Positions 50,992 to 59,368 are shown, counted from the stretch's first letter. The stretch is DNA of 64,000 nucleotides from Oscillospiraceae bacterium (GCA_902775355.1 CACYLY010000020.1:1-64000); one strand, 5' to 3'. Translations and numbers: made by a program. The notes: a model not told the origin generated them from the letters alone.

Positions 50992-51969
50992 ATGGATATT
51001 TTTGTTTATAAAGACGAGCTCTCGTCCTCACAGCTTCGGCCTGCAAAAAACGCAGCAACTAATGCTGTGAGCACAATGAACAGCGCGCTGTCTTCCGCGT
51101 CTGGCACCTATGGCTATGAAGGGCGCATGGTTTTCGGCGGGCAGATCGGCGAGCTTCGTTCCTGCTTGGCTGAAATGATCGAATTGTCTGAAAAGATGGA
51201 GCAATACGCCACATTGCTTGATGCCGCGCCATCCGCACTTATAGATGCAGATGCGAAGTTTAACAGCGTACTTTCAAATGGATGGCAGCGTTTTCTCTAC
51301 GGGATTTCCGGAGTTCTCGGTCTTTTTTCTACTGGATCGGTTAGCGGCAAGACTGGAAGTCAGTTCGATGTTGATAAGACGGTTCAGAGCAACGCCAAAA
51401 AAGCTGAAAATGATATCGTTGACGATTACCGCAGCAGATATGGTTCTGAAGCCAATACAAACGTCGGCAAACAAGTTGTATACAGTTCCAAAACGACCAA
51501 AACCGTTAGTGTTCTTCCCGGAAGTAATTTTACAGTTACAAGATACCGTGATTACAAAGTTCTTTCTTATTCAGAGACTTCCGGAGACGGCTTCTATGAA
51601 GCAAGCTCCGGGCTTGGCATTCACGGAGAACACTATGAGATCGAATCCAATGATGGAACTTCTATTTCAGTAGATACAAATGCTCTTGAATTAAACTTGA
51701 ACGGAGCTTTTGATCCGGCAAAAGGAAACGCTTATGTCAATGCGGGAGCCGAATATGATGTGGCGAAAGCAACAATAATGGATGCCGAAAGCACATATCA
51801 CCAAGCAAGCCTATCGGTCCAGGCGGGTGTTGGAGGGCATATTAATGTGGGATTTCATGACGGCAAATTCACTGCTGATGTAAGTGCTGCATTGGGGATT
51901 GGTGCTTCTGTGAAGCTGGAATTCAACTATCTTGAAACATGGCAGCACATGCGTAGCGTCTTTAGCTGA
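50992..51969 (+). CDS. Putative T7SS effector with glycine-rich strand-repeat C-terminus
   Basis: A 325-residue protein starting directly after its WXG partner's stop. The N-terminal 100 residues are helical and LXG-like. A short hydrophobic segment (YGISGVLGLF near 103) follows. The C-terminal 150 residues are strand-rich with alternating hydrophobic residues and many Gly/Ala (YVNAGAEYDVAKATIM, ASLSVQAGVGGHINVGF, TADVSAALGIGASVKLEF). This could be a membrane-active or beta-rich toxin domain but I recognise no family. No signal peptide is present. Confidence 0.6.
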   Translation: MDIFVYKDELSSSQLRPAKNAATNAVSTMNSALSSASGTYGYEGRMVFGGQIGELRSCLAEMIELSEKMEQYATLLDAAPSALIDADAKFNSVLSNGWQRFLYGISGVLGLFSTGSVSGKTGSQFDVDKTVQSNAKKAENDIVDDYRSRYGSEANTNVGKQVVYSSKTTKTVSVLPGSNFTVTRYRDYKVLSYSETSGDGFYEASSGLGIHGEHYEIESNDGTSISVDTNALELNLNGAFDPAKGNAYVNAGAEYDVAKATIMDAESTYHQASLSVQAGVGGHINVGFHDGKFTADVSAALGIGASVKLEFNYLETWQHMRSVFS

Positions 51970-51985
51970 GGAGGGGCAACGCGAT

Positions 51986-52258
51986 ATGAATACAATTCTT
52001 CCCATCGGATCAGTCGTAATGATCCGTCAATCTGATAGACGAATAATGATCGTTGGAAGAAATCAAAGGGACAAAAAAACTGGGGTTTTATTCGACTATA
52101 TTGCTTGTTATTTCCCGGAGGGAGTACAAGAAAGTACTAAGGTTCTTCATTTCAACAGCGAAGACATTTTCTTAACGTTTTCACTGGGATATACAAATGA
52201 AAACGAACTCCGCATGAGAAGAGAACTTGAAATGCTGACGGGAGGCAAAGGAAAATGA
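51986..52258 (+). CDS. DUF4176 protein, copy 1
   Basis: A 90-residue protein of the DUF4176 family, often found in type VII loci (TILPIGSVVMIRQSDRRIMIVGR). The fold is a small beta protein. It follows the effector-like gene by 16 bases and overlaps the second DUF4176 gene by 4. Its role is not established. Confidence 0.8.
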   Translation: MNTILPIGSVVMIRQSDRRIMIVGRNQRDKKTGVLFDYIACYFPEGVQESTKVLHFNSEDIFLTFSLGYTNENELRMRRELEMLTGGKGK

Positions 52259-52542
52259 AACTATTGCCTATTGGCTCTGTGGTATCCCTAAGGGGAAGCC
52301 GTTCATTGATAATGATTTACGGGCATCTACAGAAAGACATCAACACAGAAAAGATTTACGACTATATTGGCTGTGACTATCCAGCAGGGATTATCGACAC
52401 AGATAAGTGTTATTTATTTCAAGACGAGGATATTGAGCGGCTCTGTTTTGTTGGCCTTCAGGATACAGAATCAATAGATTATCAAATTGCCCTGTCGAAA
52501 TACATAGACGAATCTGGCTTGGCGGGGAGGAAAAAACCATGA
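52255..52542 (+). CDS. DUF4176 protein, copy 2
   Basis: A 95-residue DUF4176 paralogue (KLLPIGSVVSLRGSRSLIMIYGH, then YDYIGCDYPAGI). It overlaps both neighbours by 4 bases, so copies 1 and 2 and the next WXG gene are translated as a unit. The two copies have diverged considerably. Confidence 0.8.
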   Translation: MKLLPIGSVVSLRGSRSLIMIYGHLQKDINTEKIYDYIGCDYPAGIIDTDKCYLFQDEDIERLCFVGLQDTESIDYQIALSKYIDESGLAGRKKP

Positions 52543-52856
52543 TGTCTTTGTTCCCAAAGTCTATTCGTGTCCCGATAGGATCTATCCAAAGCGGTGCGGA
52601 TCGTTTAGCGGAGCTCTCAGAACAGGTTCAGGATTATTTTGACCAGTTGGGAAATGTTGCAAATGGTCTGGCATCTGATGGATCTTGGCAGGGGGAAGAT
52701 GTTGCTGCGTTTATCCAAGCAAACTCTTCAAACCAGAAGAAGTTTGATAAGACCATAGAGAATATTTCAGAAATGGCAAAAATCCTAAAGGTCTACGCGA
52801 CGGTCATGGAAAACACGGATAAAGAGTGGGCGGCCAAAATAAGAGCGATTGGATAA
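52539..52856 (+). CDS. WXG100-like protein, RVPI type, copy 2
   Basis: A 105-residue helical protein paralogous to the 49622 product. It has RVPIGSIQ near the start, turn GSWQGED, N-Q-K-K-F and the end AKIRAIG. The ATG at 52539 overlaps the previous stop; the next codon is also ATG and may be used. Confidence 0.85.
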   Translation: MMSLFPKSIRVPIGSIQSGADRLAELSEQVQDYFDQLGNVANGLASDGSWQGEDVAAFIQANSSNQKKFDKTIENISEMAKILKVYATVMENTDKEWAAKIRAIG

Positions 52857-52865
52857 GGAGCAAAC

Positions 52866-53168
52866 ATGATGGCAGATATTTCAATGAGCTACGGGGCTGT
52901 TTCGCAGCTGGAAGAAAAAGCTGCTTTTCTCCAAACGGGATTTGATGACTTCATTCGTAGCTTTGATTCTGTTACTGGTGAAATCATGAATGGCTGGGAC
53001 GGAAAGGGGAAAACCGATTTTGCCGCAAAATGCGACGCAGTACTCCCGACTATGACGTCTATTTCAGAGCTGCTTGGAAAATACAGCACCGCAATTGGAC
53101 AAGCAGTTTATCTTCAGCAGAGTACCGACTCCACTGGTGCGGCAAGCGCAGACCAGCTTCCGTTTTAA
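52866..53168 (+). CDS. WXG100-like protein, YSTAI type, copy 2
   Basis: A 100-residue protein paralogous to the 49955 product. It starts ADISMSYGAVSQ, has turn NGWDGKG and then LLGKYSTAI. Its N-terminus also resembles the canonical WXG100 protein (MADVTMTYGS). It is the last WXG gene before the phosphatase gene. Confidence 0.87.
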   Translation: MMADISMSYGAVSQLEEKAAFLQTGFDDFIRSFDSVTGEIMNGWDGKGKTDFAAKCDAVLPTMTSISELLGKYSTAIGQAVYLQQSTDSTGAASADQLPF

Positions 53169-53202
53169 CATGGCGTGACAAAATACCGTAAGGAGATTAA
53201 TT

Positions 53203-53964
53203 ATGCCGTATATCCTTGATGCGGCTTGCCTGTGCAATACGGGGAAGGTACGCAAAAACAACGAAGATAACTTCTTCTTTGATGGCCGGTGCCTGGAAGA
53301 AGACAACAACGGATTGAAGCATCCGGTCACGATGACTAAAACACTCCGCAGGGAGCTATGCCTGGCTGTCTTTGACGGCATGGGCGGCGAGAACTTCGGA
53401 GAGTGTGCATCTTTCGCAGCAGCGGACTGTATGCAGAATACTACCCGAAAGCTAAAGGATTTTTTTATCCCCGAGCGAAAATTCCTGAACAAAATGTGCC
53501 TGGCTGTCAACGACGCTGTTGTTGCAAAGCAGCAGGAGCTTTGCACGGAGCGCATGGGCTCGACCATGGTCGCGCTTTATTTTTCTTACGGCTATGTCTA
53601 TGTCTGCAATCTCGGAGACAGCCGTGCTTATCGACTCCGTGACGGAGAGTTTCTGCAGTTATCAGTCGATCACCTTGAAAAACGAGAGGGGCAGACGAGA
53701 AAAAAGGCACCATTAACGCAGCACCTGGGGATCAGCCCGGAGAACTTCCTGATTGAACCCTTTATTGCCAAAGGCGAGTTGAAGCACGGAGACCGGTATC
53801 TCCTGTGCAGTGACGGCCTGACGGATATGCTGAGCAATTTTGAAATTGACGATATCATGAGCAATGCGCTCACGGCGGAGGAATGCGCGCAAAAGCTTGT
53901 CGACGCCGCGCTGGAAAAGGGCGGAAAAGACAATGTGACCGTGATCGTTTGCCGGATCTTATAA
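53203..53964 (+). CDS. PP2C-family Ser/Thr protein phosphatase
   Basis: A 253-residue metal-dependent phosphatase. Motifs present are NNEDNFFFD, VFDGMGGENFGE, GDSRAYRLRDGEF, CSDGLTDML and GGKDNVTVIV, all PP2C metal-site or core elements. It is soluble and complete. It lies 20 bases before the first kinase gene and should reverse that kinase's phosphorylation. Its place inside the secretion island suggests control of the EssC FHA domain or of kinase autophosphorylation. Confidence 0.94.
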   Translation: MPYILDAACLCNTGKVRKNNEDNFFFDGRCLEEDNNGLKHPVTMTKTLRRELCLAVFDGMGGENFGECASFAAADCMQNTTRKLKDFFIPERKFLNKMCLAVNDAVVAKQQELCTERMGSTMVALYFSYGYVYVCNLGDSRAYRLRDGEFLQLSVDHLEKREGQTRKKAPLTQHLGISPENFLIEPFIAKGELKHGDRYLLCSDGLTDMLSNFEIDDIMSNALTAEECAQKLVDAALEKGGKDNVTVIVCRIL

Positions 53965-53984
53965 TAAACGGACGGAGGAAGAGA

Positions 53985-55811
53985 ATGAGCGCACAGCAAT
54001 TCCCGGTATACCCCGGCTGGGAGACCGTACGGATCCTCGGCAGGGGAAATTACGGCGCGGTCTACGAGATCGAGCGCGATTTGTTCGGGAAGAAAGAGAG
54101 AGCGGCCTTGAAAATGATCTCCATCCCGCAGAGCGAGGGGGATATCGACGAGCTATACAGCAACGGTTTTGACGACGCCAGCATCACTGCGCATTTCAAG
54201 GACTGCCTGGCTGACATCGTGCGTGAGTACACGCTGATGGCGGAGATGAAGGGACACACGAATGTGGTCTACTGCGACGATATCCGTTATGTGCAGAAGG
54301 ACGACGGCTTCGGGTGGGATATCTACATCAAAATGGAGCTGCTGACGCCCCTGATGAAGGCGCTGCAGGGTGAAGTTTCCGAGGATCAGGTCATCAAGAT
54401 CGGGCGGGATCTGTGCAGTGCGCTCGTGCTCTGCCGCAGCCGGAATATTATTCATCGAGACATCAAGCCGCAGAACATTTTTGCCTCCAGGGACGGCGAC
54501 TACAAACTGGGCGATTTCGGTATCGCCAAGACAGTGGAGAAGACCAGCGGCGGAACCAAAATCGGGACATATAATTACATGGCGCCGGAGGTCTACAACA
54601 ACCAAGCCTATGGGCACAGCGCGGATATCTACTCGCTGGGCCTCGTCCTTTACTGGCTGTTGAACGACCGCCGGCTGCCTTTCTATCCCATGCCGCCGGC
54701 CGTACCCAAAGCGTCGGACATGGAACAGGCGCGCCTGCGGCGTTTTGGCGGCGAAGTTATTCCCGCACCGAAGCATGGAAGCGAAGAGCTTAAGCAGATT
54801 GTTCTAAAGGCCTGCGCCTATGACCCGAAGGATCGGTATCGGAGCGCAGACGAGATGCTGAGGGAGCTGAACGCCCTGAGGAGGGACGAGCTTCCGAACA
54901 ATCTCCAAACTGCCTGGCCGCCGGTAAGCGAGACCGTGAAGGGCGTGGACGACCCAAACAAAACGCTGGAGCTGCCCGCAGCGGAGCGCCTGCACTTCCG
55001 CGCGGAGAGAAATGAGCTTGTAACGGTCTACGGTCCGCCGCCCCTCCCCTGCCGGGGACCGGTGCAGCCGCAGGAGGAACCCTACGACGAGGACGCTACG
55101 GTGAGTGCCTTCCATCCTCACAAGATCGATGATCCCGCATTCTCGGAAAAAGAGACACTCCGTCCCGCACCTGCTGCGGGTCTGGAGGCGGAGGAAGAAG
55201 ACAAAAACGTCAGCGCTTTCCACAGCCGTGTGCAGGCGCAGCCCGAGCCGGGGACTGATCCCGAGAAAGAAGCGGCGGTTTGTGCAGAGAGACGCCAGGA
55301 GGGAAACGGCAAAAACAGCTCCGAGCCCACCGCAAAGCCCGTCCCCCAATGGGGGCTGAGAGAGATCCAGCCGAAAGCAGCTGCTGGCGTGAGAGGACAA
55401 ACGATCTGGGAATTTAAAGACGGCGTTTTGACGATTCGCGCGGAAGGAAAAATGGAAAACTTTCTGATATTATCATCCTGGTATTTCCAGAACCAGTGGG
55501 TCAGGGAGATTGTCATAGAAAAGGGGATCACCACGATCGGAAACCGTGCCTTTAAAGACTGTGCCGTGGAAAAATGCGTCGTGATCCCTGAGGGCGTTAC
55601 GACGATCGGAAAGCAAGCGTTCTCCTGGTGTCAGAATCTGAGGAGCATCTGCATCCCCAGAAGCACAGTCAAGATCGGGAGGGAAGCCTTCTTCCACTGC
55701 ACAAGCCTGCAGGACGTCTATTATGCCGGCGGCGAGGCAGAATGGAAGAAGATCTCTATTGGAGAGAACAATTTGGAGCTTCGAATAGCGAAGATCCATT
55801 TTCAAGCATAA
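53985..55811 (+). CDS. Ser/Thr protein kinase with C-terminal leucine-rich repeats (soluble)
   Basis: A 608-residue Hanks-type kinase. The Gly-rich loop is GRGNYGAVYE, the lysine is Lys43, the catalytic loop HRDIKPQN begins at His157 (Asp159) and DFG begins at Asp177, so it looks active. A low-complexity linker (about 320-480) carries EDATVSAFH with Thr372 and a diverged EDKNVSAFH with Asn408. The C-terminus (about 490-608) has BspA-like LRR_5 units (IVIEKGITTIGNRAFKDC and similar). No transmembrane helix is seen, so the LRR part is probably cytosolic. The ATG at 53985 follows ACGGAGGAAGAG. Confidence 0.92.
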   Translation: MSAQQFPVYPGWETVRILGRGNYGAVYEIERDLFGKKERAALKMISIPQSEGDIDELYSNGFDDASITAHFKDCLADIVREYTLMAEMKGHTNVVYCDDIRYVQKDDGFGWDIYIKMELLTPLMKALQGEVSEDQVIKIGRDLCSALVLCRSRNIIHRDIKPQNIFASRDGDYKLGDFGIAKTVEKTSGGTKIGTYNYMAPEVYNNQAYGHSADIYSLGLVLYWLLNDRRLPFYPMPPAVPKASDMEQARLRRFGGEVIPAPKHGSEELKQIVLKACAYDPKDRYRSADEMLRELNALRRDELPNNLQTAWPPVSETVKGVDDPNKTLELPAAERLHFRAERNELVTVYGPPPLPCRGPVQPQEEPYDEDATVSAFHPHKIDDPAFSEKETLRPAPAAGLEAEEEDKNVSAFHSRVQAQPEPGTDPEKEAAVCAERRQEGNGKNSSEPTAKPVPQWGLREIQPKAAAGVRGQTIWEFKDGVLTIRAEGKMENFLILSSWYFQNQWVREIVIEKGITTIGNRAFKDCAVEKCVVIPEGVTTIGKQAFSWCQNLRSICIPRSTVKIGREAFFHCTSLQDVYYAGGEAEWKKISIGENNLELRIAKIHFQA

Positions 55812-56139
55812 AGCGCCTCTCTGAGCGCGGCAGGAGCGGCGTCAAGAAACGAGTACGAGAGCATATCGGCCAAGAGCTGTTGCCGGTAAGCGGAGGCGCT
55901 GCAGGTCCCGGAAGACAGTTTTTTTGAGTAAGCCTTATCAAATAAAGGTTTCTCCCGACAAATCAAGTGTGGAGTATATTACTATCATGCCAGTGCCGTA
56001 AGCAAATCACGGCGTTCTCGTAATCCATTACAGGGACGAGAGTGTGACGATTCTGGCAGAGACGAGAGGATTTTGCTTCTTTGTTACAGAGGACGGTCGC
56101 GCAGGCTGGAACGGGTCGAAATACTTCATAGCGCCTTAA
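55812..56139 (+). pseudogene. Decayed C-terminal region of a SPOR/SH3-type exported protein
   Basis: Directly after the kinase stop, broken frames match the C-terminal region of the protein at 28670-30403. Pieces include AAGAASRNEYESISAK, ALQVPEDSFF, LSKPYQIKVSPDKSS, YITIMPVP and VTILAETRGFCFFVTEDG ending WNGSKYFIAP. They are separated by a TAA at 55887, a frameshift in a seven-T run at 55919-55925 and a TAA at 55999. The piece ends at a TAA at 56137-56139, where the intact protein also ends. It is a relic of a related gene once located here. Confidence 0.75.
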
Positions 56140-56382
56140 TCGCAGCGGGAGCGCATCTTTTGCCGCCGGTATGGGCAACAGGATTCTTCTCTTTCCCCGA
56201 GAAGGAACGCAACGATATGCGAAACGAGAAGATTATTCCTCTGACCCGAATGATTACGACGGGGTTCGACCATGTGGTGTGCCTGAAGTGAGGCGGTACG
56301 GCAGTAGCTGCGGGAGACGACAATTATGGTCAACGCGATGTAGGAAGCTGGCAGAACAAGAATTACCATAGGGGAATGAGAT
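56140..56382 (+). other. Intergenic stretch before the second kinase
   Basis: About 240 bases with only short frames. A possible 24-codon frame starts at 56218 and has no homology I recognise. GGGGAATGAG precedes the kinase start. Confidence 0.4.
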
Positions 56383-58920
56383 ATGAAAAACACAAACAAC
56401 GATCTCACTTGGCCGGGCTGGGAAACCGTGCGCCTCATAGGCCGCGGAAGTTTTGGCGCGGTCTATGAAATCGAGCGGGACGTATTCGGAGAAAAAGAAA
56501 AGGCTGCGCTGAAGGTCATCACGATCCCCCAAAGCAGCAGCGATATCGATGAGCTGTATGGGGAAGGCTATGACGACGAGAGCATCACCAGCACATTTAA
56601 GGCCTATTTGAAAAGCATCGTGGCCGAGTATTCGCTGATGCGGAAAATGAATGGAAGCGCCAATGCCGTCAACTGTGACGATGTTCGCTATGTGCAGCAT
56701 GACGACGGCATCGGCTGGGACATCTTTATCAAGATGGAGCTGCTCACGCCTCTAACCAAGGCGCTGGGCAAAAAAGTGTCGGATGAGCAGGTCATCCGAA
56801 TTGGAACGGATATCTGCAAGGCGTTAGTCCTTTGCAAGAAACATAACATCATCCATCGAGATATCAAACCGGCAAATATCTTTGTTTCTGAAAACGGCGA
56901 CTACAAGCTGGGCGATTTCGGCATCGCAAAGACAGTGGAGAAGACCAGCGGTGGAACCAAAATAGGAACCTATGAATATATGGCGCCCGAGGTCTATCAC
57001 GATCAGCCCTACGGCAGTACGGTAGACATCTACTCACTCGGTATGGTGCTTTACTGGCTGTTGAATGAGCGCCGTACACCGTTCCTGAAAATGCCCCCCG
57101 CTCTGCCAACCAATTCTGAGAAGGAGCAGGCTCGCAAGCGCCGCTTTGGCGGCGAAGACATCCCCGCGCCGAAGCATGGGAGCGAGGCGCTCAAGCGGAT
57201 CGTCCTCAAGGCCTGCTCCTATGACCCGAAGGATCGATATCAGAGCGCGGAGGAGATGCTGCATGCGTTGGAGGGCCTGAGCACCCCGCACAGTGCGCCA
57301 GCGTATACGCCGGTCTCCGCAGGGACCGCTATGCCTGGCGGTCCGAAATCTGCGACCAACGAAGACGGGCTGTCGAGGGCGCCAGCCCCTACGGCGGAGG
57401 ACGCCACAGTGGGCACCTATGCTAAACCCGCGCCCGTGCCGGCAGAGGCTGATGTCTCCGGCAGCCTGTCGCCCCCGGGCGAGGAGGGGACGGTGGGTGT
57501 TTTCGGCAAGCCAACTACTGCGTCCGTAGGGGGCGATGCCCGCGGCGATATGTCGATCCCGGAGGAGGATGCCACGGTTGGGGTGTTCTCTTCGCCCAAA
57601 CCGACCAAACCTGAACGGAAGACGAACAAGCCCGCTCCGGTTGAAACAGAGAAGAGCGGGAAAAAGAGCCCGGTACTTGGGCTCATCGGCGGCATTCTCG
57701 CGCTGGCGGCGATCCTGCTGATCGTCTTGCTCCCCAAGAAAGCGGAAAAGACACCTGCGGAGAATGCAGCAGCGAATGCGAAGGATGCGGAACTTAGCCC
57801 CTGGATGGAGAGCGCCTGGGACTGGAGCGTGGAGGATGGCGTCCTGAAAATCCGGGGAACGGGGGACATGGAAAACTATTCTTCATCGGGTTTGGCGCCA
57901 TGGTATAGCCAAAGAGACAAAATCGTCCGCGTTGAAATAGAAGAAGGAATCACGAGCATAGGGGAATATGCGTTTTATGGCTGCACCGACCTGACAAGCG
58001 TGAGCATCCCAAACAGTGTTACGAACATCGGGCGGAGTGCATTTTGTGGATGTACCGGTCTAACCAGTGTGAGAATTCCAAACAGCGTGACGAGCATCGG
58101 ATGGGGTGCGTTTTGGGGTTGCACCGGCCTAACAAGTGTGAACATCCCAAACAGCGTGACGAACATCGGGCGGAGTGCATTTCATGGTTGTACCGGCCTG
58201 ACAAGCGTGAGCATCCCGGACAGTGTGACGAGCATCGGGGACGGTGCGTTTTGCGAGTGCACCGGCCTGACAAGCGTGAGCATCCCTGACGGCGTGACGA
58301 GCATTGGGAATGATGCGTTTTATGGCTGTACCGACCTGACAAGTATTAGCATCCCTGACAGCGTGACGAGCATTGGGAATGATGCGTTTTATGGCTGTAC
58401 CGACCTGACAAGTATTAGCATCCCTGACAGCGTGACGAGCATCGGGCGGGGTGCGTTTTATGGCTGCACCGGCCTAACAAGCGTGAGCATCCCTGACGGC
58501 GTGACGAGCATCGGGGGTTATGCGTTTTATGGTTGCCATGGCTTAACAAGCGTGAGCATCCCTGACGGCGTGACGAGCATCGGAGACTATGCGTTTAATG
58601 GCTGCACCGGCCTAACAAGTTTGAGTATTCCGGGCAGCGTGACGAGTATTGGGAGGTTTGCATTTAGCAGTTGTTATCGCTTAACAAGCGTGAGTATCCC
58701 TGACAGCGTGACGAGCATCGGAGACTATGCGTTTAATGGCTGCAACGGCCTAACAAGCGTGAACATCCCAAACAGCGTTACGAACATCGGGCGGAGTGCA
58801 TTTTATGGGTGTTCAGCGTTAAGGGATATTTACTATGGCGGGACTGAAGGACAATGGAGCAGCATTGCATATGCATTCGAGGACGTTGATGCTGCTGTCC
58901 ATTTTGGCGCAAACCATTAG
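56383..58920 (+). CDS. Transmembrane Ser/Thr protein kinase with 13 extracellular leucine-rich repeats
   Basis: An 845-residue Hanks-type kinase closely related to the one at 53985. Lys44, HRDIKPAN at 158 (Asp160) and DFG at 178 are present. The linker (about 305-425) has three threonine motifs, EDATVGTY, EEGTVGVF and EEDATVGVF, with Thr342, Thr370 and Thr398 exactly 28 residues apart. A transmembrane helix (about 429-449, LGLIGGILALAAILLIVLL) leads to 13 LRR_5/BspA-type units of 23 residues (SVTSIG-x-x-AF-x-GC). Two neighbouring 69-bp units (58293-58361 and 58362-58430) are identical, a recent duplication. Two linker stretches resemble the intergenic palindromic repeats. The repeats probably sense something outside the cell. 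Confidence 0.94.
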   Translation: MKNTNNDLTWPGWETVRLIGRGSFGAVYEIERDVFGEKEKAALKVITIPQSSSDIDELYGEGYDDESITSTFKAYLKSIVAEYSLMRKMNGSANAVNCDDVRYVQHDDGIGWDIFIKMELLTPLTKALGKKVSDEQVIRIGTDICKALVLCKKHNIIHRDIKPANIFVSENGDYKLGDFGIAKTVEKTSGGTKIGTYEYMAPEVYHDQPYGSTVDIYSLGMVLYWLLNERRTPFLKMPPALPTNSEKEQARKRRFGGEDIPAPKHGSEALKRIVLKACSYDPKDRYQSAEEMLHALEGLSTPHSAPAYTPVSAGTAMPGGPKSATNEDGLSRAPAPTAEDATVGTYAKPAPVPAEADVSGSLSPPGEEGTVGVFGKPTTASVGGDARGDMSIPEEDATVGVFSSPKPTKPERKTNKPAPVETEKSGKKSPVLGLIGGILALAAILLIVLLPKKAEKTPAENAAANAKDAELSPWMESAWDWSVEDGVLKIRGTGDMENYSSSGLAPWYSQRDKIVRVEIEEGITSIGEYAFYGCTDLTSVSIPNSVTNIGRSAFCGCTGLTSVRIPNSVTSIGWGAFWGCTGLTSVNIPNSVTNIGRSAFHGCTGLTSVSIPDSVTSIGDGAFCECTGLTSVSIPDGVTSIGNDAFYGCTDLTSISIPDSVTSIGNDAFYGCTDLTSISIPDSVTSIGRGAFYGCTGLTSVSIPDGVTSIGGYAFYGCHGLTSVSIPDGVTSIGDYAFNGCTGLTSLSIPGSVTSIGRFAFSSCYRLTSVSIPDSVTSIGDYAFNGCNGLTSVNIPNSVTNIGRSAFYGCSALRDIYYGGTEGQWSSIAYAFEDVDAAVHFGANH

Positions 58921-59039
58921 GGAGCAAACGAAAATGAGAAGGAAACAGAAACGCTGATTTAGTATACGAAACCGAAGACCTTGATGCCGAAACCCAAAGC
59001 GCACATCGTCGTGCGGATCGAGAGAAAAGGAGAAACAAT

Positions 59040-59368
59040 ATGCCGGAGATCGATAGGAAAGCCGCATGGCCCGGGTGGGAAACCGTGCGCCTCATTGGGC
59101 GCGGAAGATTTGGCGCGGTCTATGAAATCGAGCGGGATGTGCTCGGGGAAAAGGAAAAAGCTGCGCTGAAAGTTATCACGATCCCGCAAAGTGAAAGTGA
59201 TATCAGCGAGATGTATAGTGATGGCTATGATGAAAGCATCACAAGCACCTTCAAGGAACACTTGAAAAGCTTGCTGAGTACTCCCTTATGCGAAAACTGA
59301 ACGGCAGCGTATATGTAGTCAACTGTGACGATGTACGCTGCGTCCAGCACTTAGATTACCTTGATTGA
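59040..59368 (+). pseudogene. Truncated, frameshifted third kinase copy
   Basis: After AAAAGGAGAAAC the ATG at 59040 opens a frame matching the first 80 residues of the kinase at 56383 (WPGWETVRLIGRGRFGAVYE). A 4-base deletion near 59272 shifts the frame; the second frame continues EYSLMRKLNGSVYVVNCDDV and stops at 59366-59368 where similarity ends. All catalytic-loop sequence is missing. Confidence 0.85.

Noticed and set aside
57930..58860. Minus-strand frames rich in Ser/Arg/Cys opposite the LRR region
   Set aside because: They are mirror translations of the 69-bp repeats with no start signals.
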